The notes beneath the pieces were generated by a model. It saw only the letters and a program-made list of their open reading frames with translations. It did not search any database and was not told where the DNA came from. Positions 24,301 through 36,300 of a stretch of 64,000 bases of DNA are shown here, one piece after another (the stretch's first letter is position 1; every line of letters begins with the position of its first letter). The position numbers were made by a program, and so were the translations under genes. The stretch covers positions 386,392 through 450,391 of the forward strand of contig VZSF01000690.1 in NCBI GenBank assembly GCA_013398295.1. The letters run 5' to 3'. This DNA comes from Chionis minor (lineage: Eukaryota > Chordata > Aves > Charadriiformes > Chionididae).

Positions 24301-27300
24301 TTTCCCCCTCCTCCTTTGCCTGCCTTCTATTACAGCCATGCCTAGGACACGCCAGCAGCCTGGAGAAGGCAGCCCGGCAGCGACTCCCGCTGCCCAGAAC
24401 ACCAACTGGGATCCGGGAGGACGAGCCCTCCTCACTGGTCTGTGTTAGCACCAGGCCCTTTCTTTTTCCCCAACGCTTCCAGCAACGCGGAGTAATAAAT
24501 ATTGCAGTGCCGCTGTATTGACGGAGGTGCCAAGTGGCACCACTAAAGATGGCACCATCCTCCAGAGTCACCCGCACCGGCCTTTCGGCTTAACACCACA
24601 GCGAGTCTGTAACCTCTCCCGGTGACCCGAGGGCAGCAGAACCTGGTGCTGTGCAATACAGGTCATTATCACAGAAACGACAGCGGGGCGAGTAGAGTTT
24701 TATGAAATGGCAGTTTCATATGAACGCATTCTAATACACCCAGCCATGCAAAGCTACACCATTCTAACACATCCTTAAGGACAGAGAAAATATAAATACT
24801 TTGTTTTGCCCCTATCTATTTCAAATGACAGGGTCATGCAAGAGTTTTCCACCTAATACATACTGTGTTATAAAGGCTGGAGTCTGGATACGTGGTTTTA
24901 TTGCTCCATCCTTCACATACAGAGCAGGGCCATACGTACACCAGTCTCCCCGGGCGTCCGTTCTGGACGTATGGGCTCAATACGTCAAGAGTAAACTGCC
25001 AGCACTTGGTAATGCAGCCAGCAGGTTCCCCTTGGTTCTGGGAGGGCTCGGCCAGACACCTGGTTTTTCACACCCCAGATCACGCTGGAGCTCACCCAAA
25101 CGAGCTGCGTGCGGGGCCCGATCCCGCTGCCTCTCCGCACGGTGGCGAATGCAGGGCATTATTGCTACTGAACACCGTGGCAAGGGAAGGGGGTTCAATT
25201 TACTCTGACGGCTTCTTTTTCAGCAGCAGACCGTAGCCCAGAGCCATCCCTCTGGAGAGCGGCAGTGGCTGTTTGAGCCAAGGCAGCTGAGCTGTTGCAA
25301 GTGTTTTTTATTGCTGGACTCCACCAGGAAAGCTGCTCATGACTGCAGCATGTGTTTCTGCTCTTTGACCTAGCAAAACTTACTATACCGATTTCTTTTC
25401 CTTCCTCTGAAGCCAATGTGGCTCGGAGCCAAAAGCCTCCCTTTGCCCAGCACTAAAACCCTCCACAAAAAAGCCTGAACTCGAGAACAGCGTCCCCCTT
25501 GGGTGTCCCACAGGTCTTGATCCACTGCAGGGACAAAGCCGAGTATTGTGAAGGGCTGCAATCAGGCACGGCAACTTTTGTTTTTGCTGAAGTTTTCTTG
25601 TTTGTCTGCAACATGTTTCTAAATGCACAGCGTACCACCAAACCCTTGCTGGGTTTTCCTGGCAGGAGAAGCCGGCAGACCAGTGCCAGACCTCCCCAGC
25701 AGCTGTGGTTTTGGCGACAAGAACACAGACAGCTCTGCAGTTTACAGCCACGGAGCTGGGTCACCCTCGAACACTGGCATTTTCACATAGTAAAAAAACC
25801 TGTTAAGCATGTAACCATAGCCCATAAAAACGCATTTCCCCCCCCATAACCCAACATAGCAAGGCCGCGACAGGAGGCTGTTTGCAGCGGCTCCCATTAT
25901 CGTAAAACATTTTGCTGGCGATGCAGCGAGAAGATCGCTGAACCTTTATCTCCGCAAGCTACTGATTTCCTCCCCACTGGTGTACCAGGAGCTGGCACGG
26001 AAGGTGTAAATGGACGATCCTTCGGCAAGGTGGTTGTGTTGAAGATTTCTGCACGTCTCCTGCTGGCCTAATTCAGAAGCTTCCAGGCGACTCTGCTCTT
26101 CATTCCCCAACGCGGGAATGCAAATGGCAACGCCACCAGTGCAAGAGCACACCGTTTGGGGTGGGGGTAGCTGTATATTTGGGGTTTCTAAACCTTTTGC
26201 TTGAGCTCTCTCCGACACAGCCACACACGTACGTGCACTCCTGAACCCATCACCCAGCCCCTGAGCCCCCTCTACACACGCAGACCTGCTGCTTCTCCCT
26301 CCCGTCAACGCCCACCCATCCACCATCGCTTTTTTAACCAGTGCCCTTTCCCTCCCTCTCTCCATAGTCGGAAAGCGACCCTTCTCTCTCCCACCCATCG
26401 CTCACCCTGATCCACTTCCAAGCACAACCCAAATCTCTTGGGGAATGTTTCACGTGGCCCATCTCCCTCCCGAGCATTCACCTTCCCGAAGGCGGCCTCT
26501 CCCCACGCACGCCCAGCTGTTTGCTCCAAAGCAGCACTGGTTTTCTAGGTGGTTTTAATAAAGCATTTTGTTGGGGGGCAAAGAAGGACAGATGTTGGAT
26601 TGAAAGCACATTATCCCATCATCTGAGCAAGAAGGGGGAAGCGTGGGGCAATCCCAGGTTTCCGCTTCCCCGGCCCCTCTGGGAGGATGCAGAAGCAGCA
26701 CCTTTCCCCGGGGCAGCAGCATAACCTGCAGGGATCACGTCTTTCCTAACAAGCGGTCCCAGCAGGAGCGGGGCTGCGGAGCTTCACCGTTGGGTGCCTG
26801 GCTGGGGGGGCCGTAGGCTCTGGGAGAGGACACTTGCCTTACACAACTAACAGAGGGAGAGGCAGCAGGGGCCAAAGAGGAGGCAGATTTTTCGGATTTC
26901 AGCCAGCCCAGACGTCGAAACACAGCTTTGCGCTCCTTAGCTGTCAGTCAGGGAAGCTCCTCTCTTGAAGCAGCGTGTGCGGAAGCTCAACTCCTGCTCT
27001 CCTTCCTCCCTTTCGAGACCTGTTCTCAGCCTAGGATGTGTCTCCACTGAAAGGCTGGATTATCCTGAACTTTGGCCCTTTGCCTCTCTATCTCTGCTGC
27101 TTGGAGTCCCTCCCTTCTAAGCAGGCTCTATCCTCCCCGCACGGCGGTCCCAGGCAGCTCAGGAATCCGCGCCTTCGCAGTTGGCGCGTTTTCTCAATGG
27201 GGCATTTATAACGGACTCTAGCAGATGCAGAAGCCAAGAACACAGGGTTGGTTTTTGTATTGCACCTCACAACCTCACACTGAGCAGGCTTTATGAAGCC

Positions 27301-30300
27301 CCCAGTCCTGAGGGATGCTTCCACTCTGCTATAATGAGCTTAAAAATCACAGTCGCCATCACTCCCCAGCGTAACCACGGAGCTTACTGCCAGGTTTGCG
27401 CGGGCCGGGCTTCCCACAGCCCCACTCTGCCCCTAAAATCCTCTGGGTGCAGCAAGAGGACGCAGCACCTTCTGCCAGGTACCAGGAGCTGCCCAGGGAC
27501 CACCTGCCAGCCTGTCCCTCGGCACAGCTGCTCCGCACAAAGCCACCGCTGCGCTGAGCTCCACGACAGAGCAGAGGGCGGCTCCGAAAAGCCCGAGCCG
27601 GCCAGTGAGAGAAGTGACACCAAGAGCCACTAACCATGATCATCCCCGTAACTCAGATGCTCGTTCCTAACCTTGGCCCTACTCCCACCCTCTCCTGCCA
27701 GACTCCTCATTGCCATCCATCCCCAAGGCCCATCACCCATCTCGGGGTGTTGGCTGGCAGCAAGTAGCTATTTAGCAACTCACCAGCGACAAAAANNNNN
27801 NNNNNNNNNNNNNNNNAGGAAGGAGGGGAGGAGAAAGAAACATAAATCATTAAAATCCCACACGGACAACAACTAGCCTGCAATCTGAATATTTTTCTCT
27901 AGCCACACATTCATCTTTAATGACCTGTCAATTAAAGCACTGGGCAGGGTCAATTCATAGGCCTCTTCCTCCTGGAGGTCCCCAGCTTAGAAAGGGGGGC
28001 AGGGGAAAGGAAAAATCCCAGCTAATGCATTTCATGTGTTTAATGTTCTTCAGCTGCGGGGAAGAAACAGGGGGAGGGGAGAGAAAAGAAAAAACCCTGA
28101 AGGAGTGTTTCTCCACACGCACCGCAAAGCGGAAAACTCTGACTGCCCTGTGGGTTTCTTTCCCCCAATCCTTCTCCTGGCTACGTGCTCCGAATGATAA
28201 CCGGCCCCGGCACCTCTCCCTGGTGGCCCGCTGCTTTGCCGGAGCGTGAATCGCTGGAGAACCCTCTCGCTCTTTCAAAGGGTTCATTTTCAAGCCACCA
28301 CGGCCCGAAACGTCCATCGGCCGGGTCTGTCCCGGCGCAGCGGAACGCGCTGCCCCCCGTGCGCTCCACCGCGGGAGCCGGGCGTCCCCCCTGGCCCGGC
28401 GTCTGACGGGTGACGGGATGACCCCTGCCAGCCCCCGCGACNGCCAAAAACCAAAACCAAAAAGCTTTAAGCCCTGCAGGGCATGAGATCTCCCTTCTCC
28501 TAGCAGGGACAGTGCAAGCAGAACAGGCGCAGAGGGGAGGGAGGACGTTCCTCCCGTGATGTTCTTGGGGCTGTTCAGAGATTTACCTGAGTGTACTCGG
28601 TGCAGCCAGACAAGTTGGACACAAAGCTGCAGACATCCTCCACCGTCCATTTGCTGATGTCTTCCAGCGCAGGGCTTTCCTCACCATCCAGAAAGAGACC
28701 TCCCATGGTGCCTGGATTGTTTGGGGGGGGAGGGGGGTGGGGGGGGGAGGAAGGAGGGGAGGAGAAAGAAACATAAATCATTAAAATCCCACACGGACAA
28801 CAACTAGCCTGCAATCTGAATATTTTTCTCTAGCCACACATTCATCTTTAATGACCTGTCAATTAAAGCACTGGGCAGGGTCAATTCATAGGCCTCTTCC
28901 TCCTGGAGGTCCCCAGCTTAGAAAGGGGGGCAGGGGAAAGGAAAAATCCCAGCTAATGCATTTCATGTGTTTAATGTTCTTCAGCTGCGGGGAAGAAACA
29001 GGGGGAGGGGAGAGAAAAGAAAAAACCCTGAAGGAGTGTTTCTCCACACGCACCGCAAAGCGGAAAACTCTGACTGCCCTGTGGGTTTCTTTCCCCCAAT
29101 CCTTCTCCTGGCTACGTGCTCCGAATGATAACCGGCCCCGGCACCTCTCCCTGGTGGCCCGCTGCTTTGCCGGAGCGTGAATCGCTGGAGAACCCTCTCG
29201 CTCTTTCAAAGGGTTCATTTTCAAGCCACCACGGCCCGAAACGTCCATCGGCCGGGTCTGTCCCGGCGCAGCGGAACGCGCTGCCCCCCGTGCGCTCCAC
29301 CGCGGGAGCCGGGCGTCCCCCCTGGCCCGGCGTCTGACGGGTGACGGGATGACCCCTGCCAGCCCCCGCGACGCGCTGGAGACATCACGGCTCAGTTCGA
29401 GCCGACGTGTCAATTCTCCGCAACGCAACAGCGGTTCCGGTCCCAGCCCTGTCAGCAGAGAGGAAGGTGATGGGTTCCAAAAGGGTGGAAGAGAGGGCCC
29501 CCCCCCGCCGCCACCGACTCCACCACCCTGCATGGGCAGCACCTGACAGCACGGGACGTGCACGCCGGGAGAAAACCGGGCTGGAGCCGAGAGAGCAGCC
29601 GGGGAGAGGCACAGAGAGTAAGGAATGGCGAGGGAAGCGCCAGCCAGGTGACTCCTAGCTTCTGCAGCGTGCAAAAAGGGAAAAGGCAGGAACAAGTAAT
29701 GAAGAAACCTAGCTCCAAAAAACACCACTTTGGGGGGGAAAAAGGCATTATTAACCCGTGGAACTCAGAGCTGCATGATTTCATTTAGAACAAGATCGAG
29801 AGGACGTTTATAGGGATGTTTATGGTGGGCAGAGACCTTATGAGGGGTATAAACTGTTACACTTTGGGGCACGAAGCAACAAATCACCAGGAAAAATATT
29901 TCTCCCAGGGGTCCATCATGACAAAATTATTTGTTTGGTCGGCTTAAGGTTTTTTCCCCGAGGCATTTGCTCAGCACCACGGATGTAACCCCGTGCTGCG
30001 GCTCCTCCGCTCCCGTCACCTCGCGGAGAGCACTTCTGCAAGCAATGCCAAGGTGAAGTGGGATGCGACACGCTCAGGGTGGGGAGCAGGAGCCCAGAGA
30101 AGTGGCCGGTTCCCTGGGGGAATGCGCCAGGTCAGACGCAAGAGGCACGGAAATAGCAAACAGGGAAGCCACACGCCGAGTCTCCGCCAGCTCGTTGGCA
30201 AAGCCACCAGCACAGTCCAAGGTAACAGGAAAAGGACAGGATTTACAGAGGAAGTCATCATGCCAATAAGATGCTCTTAAAACAACAGCAGTCTGCACAA

Positions 30301-33300
30301 GCAGCAGTCAGACGCTATGTAATCATTTCCGCTACATTTCCACTCCCAACTTCCTACTTCCCTTCCCGGCCTCACCCTCCGCACTGTTCCTGGGGCTGCA
30401 CCACCGCTGGGGCAGGAGAGAGCGGCGCCCTGCCCGCAGCCCGCACCGCGCCGGGCACTCCACGCGCATCCCCCAGCGCAGCAAGGGGACGGGGACCGGC
30501 CGGCGGGGGCAGCAAACGGGGATGAGCCCGCGTCTCTCCTTCCACGCGCGGGCCAGAGCAAACAGACGAGTGTCACCTCCAGTGCCAGAACGTCTTTGCC
30601 GGAGCCGTGGGGAGACAGGAGCCCTCCAAGACCTGCTGCCTCTGCCAGCTCCACCCGTACCTCCGGAGCAGGGACAAGGCCATCCTCCTTTCTCCTGGTG
30701 GTTCAGGGACTCCGTGCCAGCGCTGCGTACCAGCCCGGGACCTCAGGGCACTCGCTGCGGGCAACAACCAGACCCTTCCCCGGGTCTAGTGGGAGGTGTC
30801 TCTGCCCAGGGCAAGGGGGGTTGGAACTACGTGATCTTTAAGGTCCCTTCAACCCCAACCATTCTATGGTTCTATGATTCATGGTCCCTTCACACCCATA
30901 AGTCTCCACCACAGCTTTTCCTCCTGGCAGGCACAGGGCCCCCTCCGCACCAGCCTAACTCCCAGCCTTGCAAGATGCTCCGTGTGCTGCTCCCAGGCGA
31001 GCTCTGCCCAGCCACGACGTGCCCAGCACGGAGACCCTCGGCACCCGGTGCCCTGCGGGAGGCCAGGCAGCTCCTCACCCTCTTCACACCCCTTCTTCTT
31101 CCAGCCACAAAAAGCTTCAAATACTTTGTGCGTGTCTGGTAACAGCTGCAGAGAAAACGACTGGCTTTCCAGTGAGCGCGTCGCCTGTCGGCGCGGGAGG
31201 TGGAGGCAGAGGCCGCTGCCAAAGGGCCAGCGAGCGCCGTCCTTCCCCTCGCCACCCCCAGCTACCAGACAGACAGATGGACAAGAGCCCTCATTCTCAT
31301 TCCTATTGCATTCCATTTTCCAGGAGACAAGCTCACAGCTGCTTACGTTAAAATTCACAACTCAAATGTGGCTGAGGGCTTTTTTTTCCCCCCCTCTTTT
31401 TGCTGTTTCAGGGAGGGGTTTTCTTTCTCAGAGTGGGGGGTAATTCTCTTTCTCCTTTTTGGAAGAGTGGCTGCAGCTTGGTAAATAGAGGAAGTGAAAT
31501 TGAACTCAATTATTCCAGGCACAGTCAATGCTCGGGCGAGACACCTCCATCTGCAGCCAGAGCGAGCGTCTCGGAGCGGATCTGACTGTAACAGCCAACT
31601 GCTTTAAAATTAGGTACTTCCTTATTCCAAAAGCAAGCCAAGGATTGAATTGCAGCAACACAGTGCTCGGGAACGAATTCTCCGGTCGCCAGCCAGCCCC
31701 ATCCTCAGGGTTTAACCTCAGCCCACACGGAGAGAGGCTGGTCAGTCCCCTCCAGTCACACACGCTCCGCCAGGTCCCCGCCGGGGCGGGCAGAGGTTTT
31801 TGCCCAGATGCCGCACTCCCGGCTGGCAGGGATGGGGGAAAAGGGGCAAGGCTTCCCTCCGGTCCCTCTCCTGCATGCATGCTTCCAACCCTGGAACCGC
31901 ACGGAACGCGGGATGGCTTGCGGGGTTCCTGACATCGCCAGCAGAGCTGGGCCAGCAACCGCTTCTCCTACCGCCTTTCTCCTCCGTGGTTTTCCTTCCT
32001 TTGTCTCTCCGTGCCCCCAGAAGAAAGGAAGGGAGAGGTCAAGACGCGCGCAGATGCGCACACAGTAAGCCCGCTGCGTCCCAGAGTGAGGACAAGACAG
32101 GCCCGCTGTATGGGAACAAGAAATAATTTTCCATGTACCCACACACGGAGAAATATAATACAGCCAAAATATTTATCTCGGAGAGTCTGTTTTCCCTTCC
32201 CATTTACACCAGGGGAACAGGGACTGACTGGTGGAAATATCCTTGGGAGGGGGAACGTAAATACCAATACTTTGGGTTCTGGCCTGTTAGCAATTTCTGT
32301 GCCACAGAACTTCAAAGCTAATGGGTAGGAACCTATTTCCACTGAAGTGAGTGGCAAAACACCCGTTCCCTGCCAAAATCTGACCGTGACGGCAGAAGAG
32401 CTCAGCCCCAGCAGCTCCAGACTCAGCCCCGGGTCTGTGTACCCAGCACCCCTGAAGGGAGGGTTGTGGAGCCTGGTGTTCAGGGGTCTCCCCTGCCCTT
32501 CTGCTCCCACCGCAGCTCGGTCACCCCTCTGAAGTCACCAGATCCAAGAAAAACCCCAGGAAGGATTTCTGTAGGAGGACACAGGAGCTGTAGCCCTCTG
32601 GCCTCAGTGTGTATCCCATCTGCAGCTAGTCCAGGACCTCAGCACACTGCAGCCAGTCACTGCCCCTTTCTAATTTAAAAGTTCCTGGAGCAGAAGGGCT
32701 CCATGTCCCTCCCTGGGAAGACTCTGCACCGTCTGCTCCGCCTGTGCGCATGGCTGCATCCGCTCCCCACTGCTCTGGCAGTTTGGAGAATGATAACAAA
32801 CAGGTGCCAAGCGGCCAGAAGGGACGCACCTTCTATTATAATAATGACATGTCACTGGATCCTGCTGGACTGCGAGGATGCATAAAGGGCAGCATCTATT
32901 CCCTGCCAGGCCTCCTCTGTCTTGCTCTATGATAAATGACGGTCCGAGAGACTGGTAATGGATTACAGAGCATTTCTCCAGATGGGGCCCAGCGTGAAGG
33001 GACTGAAAAGAATCCATCGTCCCAGGCCAGTGTCTTGTAGACAGGTGTCCACGTAAAAGCCCCTGCCACCCATGCCCCAATCCATTTATAATCTTCCTCC
33101 CTCCTCCTGATATCCAGCTGCTTCAGAAGAGAAGCCAAAGGCTGAACGGGTCAGGGCGAGCAACCCTTCTGGCCATCCCAGTAAGGGAAACCTCCGCTGC
33201 AAATCCAGCGGCCAGGCTGCAATGGGGCTGTCTCTGCTGCACGGAGACGTGTGAAGTTTTGCTCCTGGCATCGCAGGAGACAATTCAGGTGCCAACTGGG

Positions 33301-36300
33301 AGACCAGTGCATGAAGCAAACCCGCTTGGAAGTCAGCCCACCTCTGGGTTTAATCAGTTTTGCTACCACTCTCCAGCCCCTCTCCCCTTCCCCCCTGTGC
33401 GTGCACCCCCTCCTTCCCACACACCGGAGAGGGTCATGGAGCGGCACTGGAAGGCTTGCGTTAATTGCTCTCCAGACTACGGATCGATAGAAGGATTTTA
33501 GCCTCCTGCACACTCCATCCTTCACCTTTTCCAAAGGACGGGGCTGGAGGAGGGGAGCAAGGCTGCTGAAACCTTGACGAGATGAGGTCATCGAGCAGCC
33601 GCCAGATCCCCAGAAGGCAGCTCAGGGAATCGACCCAGCTCTGGCTGCCTCATCGATATTCTTCCCAGTAGGGACAAAAAACCCAGTTCTCTACCTCCAA
33701 AGCTGGAGCCTCCCCTTGCTGGAAGAGCAGAGGAGCTCCTGAAACTCAGTGGTCATTTTCAGCCGACCACTTCCCTCCTCTCCTCCCTCTGGCTCTTCCT
33801 TTCGGCCAGTCACTTTACCTGCCTTGTTTAGGTTTTACTTTGCAATTCCAGCCTCCGGCGTCACACCGTGACCACCCCAGCCAGAAGAGTAGCCCTCGTG
33901 AAAAAAAAGAAATTACCTGGCACCAGGAGAGAGGTGGGAGCAGGTCTGTCTGTCTATTTGCAGGTGGTTTGTGTTCCCCAAGGGCCAAAAATAACACATT
34001 TGCCATTGACGCGTTGCCCCAGCACAGCCCACGATCCCCGCAGCGTTTGGATCAATACAGCCCTCAGTATTTCAGCTGCTGAACTCCCAGCTCCCCTATC
34101 GACCTGCTGTGCTGCACCAAACGAGACGCCCCGTCTTTCCCAGCCTGTTCCAGGTGAGACCTTTTGCTGCGGAGCTGTGCATTGCCCAGCACAACATGGC
34201 CTAAAGTCAGCGCTGCTGCCCCACAAACGGGCGATATTAACCGCCACGACAACACGTGAAGCTAGCCAAAAGCAAAAGAGCCCTCAGGAAAAGACCTACA
34301 GCTCTGGAACAGGCTCCACAAATCAGAACTGCCTGGAAACTGGGCAGTGAAACACGGCCCTGATCTTTGCCGAGGCCTCAAGACACGACTGTGATATAAA
34401 TTCGAAGTGATAATAATAAATGGCCTATTACAGTAACTCGCGCATTGCTGGGGGAGGGAGAAAACCCATTTACAACCCAGGCCTCCCTGCAGAGCCTCAC
34501 ACAGGCGATGAGCACCACAGAGCCGTGCGTTTCCCTTTTTAATAGCCGGGAGAAAAAGGCTCCTGCAAGGAAGCCTCAGCAGCCCAAGGCAGCAGGAATA
34601 TTTATCATGTTGGCCACCTGCCTGTCATAGAAAAATCGCTTCCTCCTTCCTGGTTGGAAGGCAGCTCTAATGAGCGATGGGCAGCCACGTTCACAACCGC
34701 GGCAGCATTTTGCATAGAAAACAGGCAGCTTCGGTGACCCACGTGCCATGCCCCCCCCCCGCCTTATCCCTCCTCCATGTAGCAGGAGGTCCTACCTCCT
34801 GCTAATTGCTCAGCCAAATAATTAGCTGAGGCAGCTTTTGGCTCTTGGCTAGGCTAGCGGGGCTGCCACCCTGCTCTGCCCACAGGAGAGCCCCGGGCAG
34901 ACCAGCTATCAGGGTCTGAAACCCCAGTTTGCACCACCTGTACTCAGCGCTCCCGCCTGGCTCCGGCTGTGGCTGCCTTTGCCGCGCATCTCCGTAGCCC
35001 AAGGGACTGCGCCGCTGGGGACCACAGAGCTGGCAACCACCTCCCTGCCTGCCTGCCCCATCCAACTGGCACCAATCCAGCTATTCCAGTGCCCATGAGA
35101 CTGAGAAATACACCACAGGCTGGGAAAAATGCCCATCTAGCTCTGCCCTGGGAAAGGGGCAGGGCAGCGGTAACTCCGACACCTCCATGGACACGGGGTG
35201 GCCAAGGTGTGTAAGGTACCGCTAGGGAACCCGACGCTCCATCCAAAAGGTGCTGTCTCACACGCTACCCTGGAAATGTCCCGGATATGACACTCAGCGG
35301 GGAGGAAAACGCTGCAGGAAAATCCTTCCTCTCCCTCCCCTGGAACCATGGCAATGCACAGAGCACGTGGGAACCAGCCAGCCCACCCCCCAAGCCCTGC
35401 GCGTCCCCGGTGCCACCTGTCCCTCTCCCTGATGAGCAGCCTCTGCCCACGCAGGGCAGATCCCAGCCACCCAGGGAAGCATTCCTTCCATTCCCTTTGT
35501 CCTGCTGTATCTGGGCGCTTCTCTCCAACCTGGCCCCTCCGATCCCCACTGCTTGGAAACCCCATGAGCTCAGCCCGACAGTCTTTATGGTCTTTCAGGC
35601 CAATCTTCCAGATGGAATACTTCTGGCCCTTTGCTTTGCAGGGCAGGACCATTAATAATTGTTGCTGCCTCTCCCTTGAAGCCCCCAGTACTTTACTGGC
35701 GTCTGTCCTGAAACGTATGAAGGCCGGAGCAATGGCAAGATCTCCCTTCTTGTGCGCTTGGGATCTCACTTTGTCCCTGCTGACCCTCTTTATGCCCTTT
35801 GATTTGCTTCATTGCAAATGGGAGTCCTTTTTACCAATTAAAAGAAGGCGGTTGGTTCCCTGCAGAGAAGAAAAACCCTACGACCACACTGCGGAACAGG
35901 AAGGGGGAAGAGTCCCACTGGCAGCACTCTGCAAAACATGTTGCTGCTCCATCCCGTAACCCTGCGCACCCACCTGCATGGAAGTACGGGCTCATCGTGT
36001 AAGGGAATCCGAAGGGCAGCGGCTGAGGTGGTGGGATGGAGGCTGGCGGGAGATATTTCACTTCATTTTTGTTGATGCCTGGGCCAAGCAAATGGCTGGG
36101 GGACTCGGCGCTCGAGGAGCTGCAGGGGGCGTTTTGGCCAGCAGCCGCTTCACCCAGCTCCTTGGCCCCTTCGCAGACTTTGCCCGTCTCTTTGCACTCC
36201 TTAAGCTCCGCGGCCGAGCTGCTGCTCTCAGCCTTCAGGCTCTCCGGCTTCTCGTCGCTCACGTCCGCGTCGCTCTCAGAGTCCTTCATCTCCTCGTCGT

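Larger units (their letters stand above)
23617..28586 (-). other. SAMD11: SAMD11 intron splitting the SAM domain, 5.0 kb as assembled
   Basis: Holds an N gap (27796-27816), a 625-base contig (27817-28441) that repeats sequence found again at 28748-29372, and a single N at 28442. True intron length is therefore uncertain and probably shorter. No other gene was recognised. Confidence 0.65.
28712..35973 (-). other. SAMD11: SAMD11 intron, 7.3 kb
   Basis: Contains the second copy of the 625-bp duplication, a CR1 fragment (30785-30881) and a CpG-rich stretch around 30400-30560. No supported exon. Longer open frames on both strands here are GC-driven and lack family similarity. Confidence 0.65.

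Noticed and set aside
27955..29728. Minus-strand open frames of 231 and 280 codons with near-identical C-terminal halves
   Set aside because: They are the two copies of the 625-bp assembly duplication in GC-rich intron DNA, not a duplicated gene.
30522..31443. Open frames of about 190-206 codons at 30.5-31.4 kb
   Set aside because: They overlap a CR1 fragment and CpG-rich intron, with no recognised domain, and frames on both strands are equally open.
35137..35959. Overlapping 203-210 codon frames on both strands beside the large SAMD11 exon
   Set aside because: They lie in intron sequence past the GTGGGT donor at 35973; no similarity to any family.
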